Program-made: the position numbers and the translations under genes
Notes under the pieces: model-generated
Database searches by the model: none
What the model saw: the letters and a program-made list of their open reading frames with translations, nothing else
What the model was told of the DNA's origin: nothing
DNA from: Protopterus annectens
Taxonomy: Eukaryota > Chordata > Ceratodontiformes > Protopteridae
Direction: 5' to 3'
Length of the DNA stretch: 64,000 bases
NCBI RefSeq assembly: GCF_019279795.1
Contig: NC_056750.1
Coordinates: 694,400,394 to 694,464,393, forward strand
Shown: in pieces, positions 56,020 through 64,000 of the stretch
Numbering within the stretch: the first letter of the stretch is position 1
Layout: every line of letters begins with the position of its first letter

Positions 56020-57935
56020 CTACCTCTTAGCTAATAACCTCCTCTTCAGCATGGCTTAAGTCCATACTACAGCACTACTACCACCTTGCTCTCTTTCACT
56101 AATGCTATCCTTCATCATAAAAATGACAGCCTGTTCTCCTCTGCTATATCTCTGGATCTATCCAAGGCTTTTGATGTGGTTTCACACAAATTACTAATCT
56201 CTGTTCTCACTAACCTATCCTTTTCCCAGTCAGCTACTGATTGGTTTCACAGCTAACTGGCCAACAACAATCAGTTGTCTGGCATAATGACCTATCTCCT
56301 CGACTTCCTGTAACACTGTTTTCCCTAAGGCTCATCCTTGGTCCCCTGCTATTCTCACTCTTTACCAGTGATCTATTCACATCCACCAGGCATACTTCTC
56401 TTATATAGTATGCAGATGACTTCACCCTCATCTGCTCAGCCCCAACTATACTGAACTTCACAAGATCACACAGGAATCTTTTCATCTGTAGAAAACTGGC
56501 TATCTAATGCCCAGTTATTACTCAACCCAAGCAAGACTAAACTCCTTATCTTCCAACCCACTAAATCTAACCCAATTATCCCCCACTTTAATATTCTGGC
56601 CAAAGATAATATCGTCATCTCCCCAACAGAGCACACCAAACTACTTGGTGTTGAGATTGATAACAATCTCAGATTTGACACTTACATTTCTCTTATAAAA
56701 AAGGATCCCAAAAAACTAGGTGCATTGTACAGAAACAAACAATTCCTCACCAAGACAGCCAGAATTTCTGCGGCCAATTCCCACCTAATCTCCACTTTAC
56801 TCTACGCCTCTCCTATACTTACCTACCTTAGACAAACAAACCTAAACAAGCTTGAGACTTGCTACAATAAAATTGCTAAGTTTGCCACTGGTGTATCTTA
56901 TCGCAGCCACCACTGTTTCTCACTTAGAGAACTTGACTGGCTGGAACTCCCTCAGCTTCTTCCCCTGAATCAACTCTCCCTTGCCCACAAGGTAGTAAAC
57001 CATCCTCTTAAAGTCTCATCCCTTCAAAACCTTCTACAGCCCTACTGGTCCACTAGACCTCTATGCTCCAGCAGCAAAATTCTACTTCTAGTGACCAAAC
57101 CCAAGAACTCAGAGGGAGAAGCACTATTCTCCTGCATCATATCCAGATTATGGAACAATCTACCCCCTCTGTAACCACACTACCTTCTAGCAATCACTTC
57201 AAGACTGCACTAAAAACGTACTGTAAAAGTCTATGGTTATGCCCATGCACCAATCCCAACTAGTAACTCTCCTTTTACCTCCCCTTCCTCTCCCCTAGCC
57301 ACCCTCTCTCATAATCTGATCATTGCATTCCTTTCTCTGCAGGCTCTGGCTCACCCTTTACCCTCCCCTTCCCTCCTCACTCAATCTCTCAGACCTGTTA
57401 TAACAAGCTTAACAACCTCACTTCATCTCAACTCCAAATATATATCCAATTGACTTACACCTAGCTTCCTCTCACTACCCCGTATAATACTCACTCAGTC
57501 TCCTCTCTTACTCCTCTATCTTCCCCCTCCATCCCATTAGCCCTTCTAGCTTGATCCACTTTCATGTGGAGCTTCTATTTTATATCTGTTTGAGTTTAGT
57601 GCAATATTTGTATATAAGATTTAGGTTTATGAGTCTAGAACAGTATCCGTTTGAGCTTTGTACTAACTGTGTATATACATCCTACCTTTATTCCTAGCCT
57701 CTAGCTAGATATTGGTATATCTGTTTATTACTATGTTTCATATTGTATGTATAACTAATGTTTGCTGCAGTATGTTTTATTTGCTATTGTATGTATAGTC
57801 AATTGTTCTTCATGTACTCTGCTGCTCATTTATTGTTCTGTTGAACTTTTCTCCAAAGGCCTCCACTGAAAAAGGATCTGTGTCCAGTTGGAATTTCCCG
57901 GTAAACAAATGTAAATAAATAAAAATAAATAAATG
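56020..57935 (+). mobile_element. L2-clade LINE, 3' half (piece B)
   Basis: Starts in mid-RT (NNLLFSM...HSTTTTLLSFTNAILHHK in outline), continues through LDLSKAFDVV (motif A), YADD-like remains near 56,410 (the preceding codon is altered), LLGVEIDNNLRFDTYI, and the C-terminus FSCIISRLWNNLPPL, and ends at about 57,935 in an (AAAT)n tail. The first 466 bp repeat the last 479 bp of piece A with roughly one difference in ten to fifteen bases. The RT C-terminal frame at 56,725-57,174 is open for 149 codons. Confidence 0.82.
56725..57174 (+). pseudogene. L2 ORF2 C-terminal fragment
   Basis: A 149-codon frame covers the RT thumb and C-terminal domain: ISAANSHLISTLLYASPILTYL, LNKLETCYNKIAKFATGVSY, LDWLELPQLLPLNQLSLAHK and ALFSCIISRLWNNLPPL. 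These blocks correspond to the 'LY.S.....L..LQ...N...R' and 'LWN.LP..IR' conserved regions of L2 and CR1 ORF2 proteins. It is a fragment of a dead element. Confidence 0.8.
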
Positions 57936-60345
57936 ATGCACATGCTACAATTATTGTGTTGGAAAGGTGTCATTGTAGCTGGTTTGTTTTACCTCACAGC
58001 ACTGGGGTAATCGACAATTTTTTTTGGATTGGTGTCATATGTGAGGATGGTGATCAATATATCTCAGTGAGACATAATCAGAAAAGTACTCTGATTGTAA
58101 TACAAGCAAGACTGGATATCTTCATTATAACTGATGATGATGTGTATATTTCCAATCAAAGCAGGACTGAATTTGGACAAGTTGTCAAAATGTTTTTGTG
58201 TTGTCATAGTCCTCTTTTAATGAATTTTGTACAACATATCCTATAAGATATAAACCCAAAATCCATGCAAGGTAACCGACTCTGATGATACAGTAATGCG
58301 CACATCTAAACTCATAATGTAGGAAACCCAAAACATCATAACACAACAAAGTCTTGAAAGCCCCTACCGTTCCACACCCAGGGACAAACACTACATGGGT
58401 CTGGGAGTTTGAAATACTGTGTTTCTGGCATTGTGAGTTTCGATGTTGTGATGTCAGTTTTACCAGATTTGGTATAGGTAATGTCAAGCATCTGCTACAC
58501 AACCATATACATGTATATACATACACACACAGATTTATATACACACATATTTATATCTATATATATTTATATATAGATATACTCTCAAGCTCTTGTACAC
58601 AAGTGTCTATTACCTACAAGATAGTTTTGCATCTTTTGTATCAGCTTCTGGAAAATTGTTCACAAAAATGAACACTGTTTTCAAGAATGTTACAACTATA
58701 CAGCATAGAAAAATATACTTATTGAAATGCATTTAGTCCATCTTAACATGTTAACTTTTTTGTAAAAATATATCAGACATCTATTTATATGCCTGTAGAA
58801 TAAATACTTTGAAACTATCAGAAATCTTTCACAAAAATATGTTTTTTTTAACCTCTTCTACCTAGGCCTGGAATACAATTTCTCTCCAAGATTTTGTAGT
58901 GGCAGATCAGATAGTAAATACTCAGTGAGCCCTATTTGTGCAGACCATGACATTATTTTTGAAGGATATCTGCATTTTTTTTTTAGTATAAATCTATACT
59001 TTTGGGTAGCTAAGATACTGACCACTCACAGGTGCCAAAAGACATTAATAGCAGAGCAGGATATAAATGAATGTTACAACAATGCAGTAATGGCTGACAG
59101 TTGACAGCAATATCACAGTTTCTGAACACCTAAACACATTTGCTGCTGTGGATGACTATGGTGGACAAGGAAAGGTATGTGAGGATTTCCATCTGGTATG
59201 TTACATATGATTCAGGTTACTTTTGAACAGGTCATTGTGTCTAGCATAACATGCTGTATCATATCTGGTTATCATGCTATAACCAGTGTGGTCACTGATT
59301 ATATATGATAAAGTATTAACATCCTGGGTAAATATATGCTTTAATGTAAATGGGTTTGATTTAGAAGTTTTGTTGTGGCAAAGTGATCTAGGAGTTGGTA
59401 TATGCAAGTAGCAGGGGGTGTGGTAAGTGCAGGGGTAATTTGGCTTTAGATCTTTTGAGGTTGTTATATTACATAAATATTATTTTATGTAATATTTGAA
59501 TATCTGCATAGTCTTAGGAATGTAAGAAGGACAAACAGAGATTCATATGGGAAACTATATAGCATTGTTTGAAATCCAGATTACAGGATTTCAAAAATAG
59601 CATAGCTATCCTGCATCACTCTGTTGCTAAAGAGTGACTTCTTTAAGATAGTAGTACTAATTATACTGTTTAAAGGATACACTCATGCGGCACAATATTT
59701 CTTTCTTTGTACTTTACAGCTTGATTTTGTGTAATTTTTATTGGATGGTAATGTCTTCAAATCTGGCATACAACTGTACAACAGATGGAGCCTTTTGCTT
59801 TATAGAGTAATGTTATCTCCAGCCAAGAGAGGATAATTACAATTGATGAGTTTAACAAATTCTCGGCAGTACAGTGTAAATTAAAGCTGGACCATAATGC
59901 CATTGCTGTTTATATATAGAACTGATACTACAATGGGTATCTTTTACTTAAGTTAGTATGTATGTCTGCTTCTATAATCTGGTTAAAGTAGGTGTCTAGT
60001 CCTACTGCTTTTGTCATCCTTTCTGAAGGGATAGTTATGTAAGCATATTCTTCTTTTTCAGAAGATCATAATATCCAGCAAGGATGGCAGTTTTCACAAA
60101 GTTTGCCTAAGATGAGTTGCACAGTGCTCTGCACTTGAGCAGTAGGTTTATTGCTTATGACTACTGTATTGATCCTTCAAAACCCTGGAATTGATCTTTT
60201 AAGATGCATTTGAGACTCATGCGTCTTGATTGCTAATATTATATTTACACTGAAACTGCTTTTGCTGTTTTTCTTGTGAGATGGCAGAAACTGCAGTGCT
60301 CCAGGCATTTTCTGGAATTTGACTGTTAACACTGAAAGCTTCTTT
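57936..60345. other. No gene recognised; AT/CA microsatellite near 58.5 kb
   Basis: No gene or element is recognised. A mixed CA/TA simple repeat lies at about 58,505-58,582. A minus-strand frame of 119 codons (58,185-58,544) runs into this repeat and shows no family motif. Confidence 0.5.
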
Positions 60346-60349
60346 TTTT

Positions 60350-60510
60350 TTCACTCTGGAAAAATTCTAGATCATTCTTCTCCACAAAGGTGGAAACTCG
60401 ATCAAAATATCCAACTCCAGGACTATTGCTCTTCTGTTACCCCTCTCCAAAATTGTGTCCACAAACTACTCCATCACCTCCTAGAGGAACAATATCTCCT
60501 GGTCTGAGTG
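60350..60510 (+). mobile_element. L2 LINE fragment (RT motif 1 region)
   Basis: In one frame the sequence reads LHKGGNSIKISN, then TIALLLPLSKIV. This matches the L2 block seen at 53,395-53,465 (LHKGDSSIELFNYCPIAILSPLSKI). The fragment is about 160 bp and is lost on both sides. Confidence 0.65.
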
Positions 60511-60765
60511 ACTATATTTCCAGTCAGCCTATTTTTACATTTCATACAGCTAACCTGTAAAATAATAGAATGTAAAAAGATGCATGGCTTATTATTATTT
60601 TTTTTAAGAAGGACTGATATTATTTTTATTCATCAATGTTTAATGTTAATTTTAAAATGTACATTAATTTTAAATGGGTTTATCTACATTTAAGGATGTA
60701 ATTGAATAGTTTAATTGGAGAAGTTATTTTATATAAACTGAAGTGCTGTTTGATGTTGATTTATT

Positions 60766-60802
60766 CTGATGAAGTCACAATAGTAGACGGATGAAAGTGC
60801 TA
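60766..60802 (+). ncRNA. Hammerhead-like motif, decayed
   Basis: CTGATGA (the canonical core strand), a region with GTC...GAC and GGA that suggests a damaged stem II, then GAAAGTGCT. It is followed by an 'aataaaac' word as in other Penelope-type termini of the window. Confidence 0.42.
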
Positions 60803-60924
60803 AATGAATAAAACATTTCATTTTATTTTTTAACAATTTAGTGAACTATGTGTGTTTGCTGCTTTTAATCCAAAGTGTCACCTCTTATTCTTGGTTTAAT
60901 AATTGAAGTTGTCCCGTATACCAA

Positions 60925-61310
60925 CTATTGGTGTCACAGTAGATGATAATGCCATGCCCTTCCTTATAAGTTGAGCAACACAGAAGGATTTTCTTAATAA
61001 CTTGAACACATGCTGCTTGAAGGCTAGGTTGCTATCTACATTAATTTTTCAGAACTTTGACTAGTAATCAACTTTTAAAGGTGTTTTATTGATGACATAA
61101 TTACCCAGGGTAGCAGCCTTCCCAAAAGGTACTATAATGGATTTCTTGGTATTTTTAAGCCATAGCTTCAGCACCAACCATTTGCTTGTATTAGACCTTC
61201 CTGAAGTGTGTTATCTTGGGGGATTCAATGACTGCTCCCAGTTTGCAGTATCTATGAACTTCGTTAGTCTGAAACCTTTGATATTGGCTAGGGTTAACTG
61301 GTCTGACAGT
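60925..61310 (-). mobile_element. CR1 LINE fragment (RT region)
   Basis: The minus strand reads, with frame changes, IKGFRLTKFIDTANWE (the FxDD box region, degraded), LKLWLKNTKKSIIVPFGK, NYVINKTPL and LLRKSFCVAQLIRKG. The order and words match the RT of the other CR1 copies (LNAKKCIVILF, NYHIGGSPL, VRKSFYVAHLITKG). Lost on both sides. Confidence 0.78.
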
Positions 61311-61654
61311 CACTCAACTCAAGACCAAACACTGTTGTATAAAAGCTTTTAATACTCTTACAGAATATTCAGAAAAAAAAATTCCAATAATTTCAAGACT
61401 ATGTAGAACAAAACAAGCTGAAATACAAACGACTAAAACAGCTACAAAAGTAGGGGTGAAGTCTGGCACATCTAGAATCGAGACCCATTTCTTGGCACTC
61501 TGTCCCAGTTTATCAAAGTCTGTAACCTAATCAAACAAGCAATTAGAATACTTAAAGCAGATCACAGCTTGCCTTCACAAATACCCCAGACTATTTTGGT
61601 GGGAGGTTAACTTGCTGACAGGCTGTATAACACAGTGACAAAACTCTAAATATT

Positions 61655-61740
61655 CTGACATTTATTTTATTTTATTTCAGTTCGATTACCAGGGAGGTCC
61701 ACTGGAGGCCGGGGAGAAAAGCTCCGATAAAACAACAATT
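61655..61740 (-). mobile_element. Possible L2-type 3' tail
   Basis: The minus strand reads 'cttttctccccggcctccag', 'acctccctgg', then an A/T-rich 'gaaataaaataaa' end. This resembles the L2 3' end at about 57,855-57,935 ('ggcctccactg', 'ttcccggtaaac', then AAAT units). Short and uncertain. Confidence 0.35.
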
Positions 61741-62555
61741 TTAATTACAAGAAAGAGTTCAGACACAGATAACATTACAATTAACAGAATGCTACAAAAA
61801 TAGTCTACAATACCACATGCAGTGGCGCAGAGGAGTATTTAAGGACAGCCTAGAAAATATATAGATAGATGCTCTACCAGGCTCTGAGAATTTAGTCCCC
61901 TGGTTCATTTCTATTGTCAAGATTTTCTAAGTACCCATATAAATCACCTCAACCTGAATGCCCAACATCTGGAAGTTAGTTCTAGTTGCACCAATACTTA
62001 AGCAAACCAGGTCCACTAAAAGCTGTCACTTTCACGCAGCCTCAATTCTGCCAACACAAAGAAAATGCTAGAAAAAAAAACATTCAAAAACAACTGTCAT
62101 CATACTTGCAGTCGTACCACTTCCTGTCACACAAGCAACATGTTTGTTTGGAAAGGAAGAAACAAAATGATAGCACTTTGAACCCTCACTGATGAAGTTC
62201 TCTTAAATCTGGACAAAGGCACCATCACTTAAACACATTTTGTGGCTCATTTTATAGCTGTTGAATTGGCAATCACTCTTATACTCCTTTAGTATATTAT
62301 GGACAAAGGCATCAGCCCTCAAGCTACAAAGTGGGACATTATTTCTGACAAAACTGTTAAGGCAAAAATTGGTTCTGCTCCTTCAGCAGTTGCTCCTATC
62401 ATAACATGAGTCTCTTGAGCCTCATTCTACCTCCACTAATTTTTTTCCATATTTATACACAAACTTCCCCTTGACCTTCCCAACACTGTCATGCTGTTAT
62501 GTGCTAATGACGTGATTATTTATACATTCAGTTCCAGACAGACTGCAATGCAAAA
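61741..62555. other. No gene recognised
   Basis: AT-rich, no motif or repeat boundary seen. Confidence 0.55.
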
Positions 62556-62559
62556 ACAA

Positions 62560-62720
62560 CACCAAAATGATTACAAAAGCAACAATACCACAAAGTACGG
62601 CTCTAAACAATATGCACTAAAAAACAAATTGATTTATTAACTGGTAAGCGCTTTCACCACATCATGTGGCTTTATCAGACCATGAATACCATATAAAAAG
62701 AATTAAAAACAGCTTAATAT
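62560..62720 (-). mobile_element. Penelope-type terminal repeat fragment
   Basis: Contains 'aactggtaagcgctttca', a hairpin and 'tcagacc', the same arrangement as at 45.8 and 47.1 kb. No coding remains are attached. Confidence 0.55.
62644..62680 (-). ncRNA. Hammerhead-ribozyme-like motif
   Basis: The minus strand reads CTGATAA (one change from CTGATGA), a hairpin with perfect CCACA/TGTGG pairing plus flanking G-T, GAAA, then GCGCTTAC. This is another independent stem II sequence. Confidence 0.55.
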
Positions 62721-62925
62721 ACTCACAGTTAACGCAGGTCGCATTGGCATGTTGAATGTAAAATTAGATTTTTGATATAATACCTCAGTAACTATGTTAG
62801 AAAGGGCTATATGTATGAATAAACATTACATTTTAGCTTAGTGTTTACACTGTCTAGCACTTTAGTGAATATATTGATGTTCTAGCGTAGATTATTTTTA
62901 TATTAATTTTTACATTGTTACCATT

Positions 62926-62928
<3 letters not shown>

Positions 62929-62971
<43 letters not shown>
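62929..62971. repeat. TA microsatellite
   Basis: An uninterrupted (TA)n run of about 42 bp. Confidence 0.92.
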
Positions 62972-62973
<2 letters not shown>

Positions 62974-63479
62974 TGTGTATAATATACTGACTGCTGACTC
63001 CTGTATCACAAGAACCACCTTAGTGTAGCTGCCAGCTCCATATACCTAAGTAACACCTTAAGGGTTTTCCTCATCCTACCCTCAAACCTTGAACATGTAC
63101 TCTTACCCCATCTATGGTTGGGTTTCTAGCACTAAGTACCTTAAGTTATTGTAGAAACGCTCTCATGCTTATTGTGATTTTAAACCTAGAACTGTTAGGC
63201 ATACCTAATGTTTTAATGCTTTTAACAATTGGTGTGTGATTTTATTTGTGGATGTTTATGACTGAACAGGCATGCTTACAGAACGTTTCTTTCATACTGG
63301 GTTGTGACCTACTCTTAGGGAGTAAAACATGTCTTCACATGAAAGTTAGTTTGAAATGCATGACAGCTTTTTGCAGGCATTGCATTTTAGCTTTGTGATT
63401 GAAACTGTGCCATGCATAAAGCAAATGCAAGCAGTCATTTTTGTTTATATTATACTATATTATATTGTGTTGTGATTTG

Positions 63480-63700
63480 CTCATAAAGGGGCGGGCTTGT
63501 GGCCCCTGACCTAGAGCTCTTTAGCATACTTAATGAATTGATGTTTTTAACCAATGGTGTGCCATTTGATTTAATTGTGGAAGTTATAAGAAGGGGCATG
63601 TGTTTTAGTACTTTGTCTGAAGAAGTCTTGGGATTGCCTGAGATGAAAAGTGCTTTACAAATAAACGGTCCAAAACTGCCTGATTTGTGGTGTGGTGACT
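63480..63700 (+). mobile_element. Penelope-type terminal repeat fragment
   Basis: Contains 'gtctgaagaagtc', a hairpin and 'gaaaagtgctttac', followed by 'aaataaac', in the same order as the right terminal repeat at 41.9 kb. The open frame across it (63,499-63,738) is incidental. Confidence 0.5.
63616..63658 (+). ncRNA. Hammerhead-ribozyme-like motif
   Basis: CTGAAGA at 63,617-63,623, stem II TCTTGGG/CCTGAGA (seven pairs, two of them G-T) with a short ATTG-type loop, then GAAAAGTGCTTTAC with one extra A after the GAAA. Confidence 0.5.
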
Positions 63701-64000
63701 TGCGTTACTCAGCTTGTTTTTTTTGCCTTTGTTTGTGAGCTTTCCTAGTTTAAACATGTAAATCAGCACAAAACCTGCAACATTTTCAGGAAGTTTGTAA
63801 TCTGGTCATGAAACGTGTGTATAAAGAGAAGAAAGAGTACTACAGGTAAAGGAAGAATAGAGGGATCCTACGTCAAACACCAACATTGCCAGAGTGTTTT
63901 AGTAGAATCTGGAACAGAAGCTACTGAGAAAAAAGGCATAATTAATAGGGCATATAAAATATTGCGTGATCACTATAGGAATCAATCAGATGATGTTAGA

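Overview
This 64-kb window looks like intergenic or intronic DNA from a large, repeat-rich, AT-rich vertebrate genome. I recognise no host protein-coding gene, rRNA gene or intact tRNA gene. The repeat mix (CR1, L2 and Tx1/L1-like LINEs, Penelope-like elements, a DIRS element, a Ty3-like element with integrase upstream of reverse transcriptase, and tRNA-derived SINEs) fits an amphibian, lungfish or other early-branching bony vertebrate better than a mammal or bird. The species assignment is inference only.

Layout. 1-2.5 kb: low-complexity GT-rich DNA and a decayed minisatellite. 2.5-5.2 kb: a 5'-truncated CR1 LINE on the minus strand. 6.5-7.2 kb: a short array of tRNA-like SINE units. 9.3-9.7 kb: a CpG-containing palindromic block. 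10.0-24.8 kb: a decayed minus-strand Tx1/L1-like LINE split by two CR1 LINEs, one minus (10.7-14.3 kb) and one plus (about 16.1-21.8 kb); a MITE with an 8-bp target duplication lies in its ORF1 region. The plus CR1 is nearly full length, carries an ORF1 esterase with a recognisable catalytic set, and contains an internal 785-bp tandem duplication. 25.6-28.2 kb: a CR1 scrap, then the Ty3-like fossil (order integrase, RT, RNase H) with a possible LTR after it. 34.4 kb: a tRNA-derived SINE. 36.8-37.1 kb: a long TA/TG microsatellite. 39.3-45.1 kb: a DIRS fossil on the minus strand with inverted ends, into which a Penelope-like element is inserted with a 16-bp target duplication. 45.7-47.6 kb: Penelope-type terminal pieces around a 97-bp minisatellite. 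49.2 kb: a tRNA SINE whose tail matches the CR1 3' end. 50.3-57.9 kb: L2 LINE sequence in two partly overlapping pieces, separated by a second Penelope-like element. 60-64 kb: L2 and CR1 scraps and Penelope-type termini.

How the parts relate. CR1 supplies RT, endonuclease and a 3' tail that the 49.2-kb SINE copies, the usual sign of a SINE depending on a partner LINE. The strongest cross-window signal is a short motif repeated at seven places on both strands. It has a hammerhead-ribozyme core (CTGANGA, a hairpin, then GAAA). Its hairpin sequence differs from copy to copy yet mostly stays self-complementary, and at least two copies sit in the terminal repeats of a Penelope-like element. Nesting gives a relative order: the Tx1-like LINE is older than both CR1 insertions and the MITE, and the DIRS element is older than the Penelope-like insertion.
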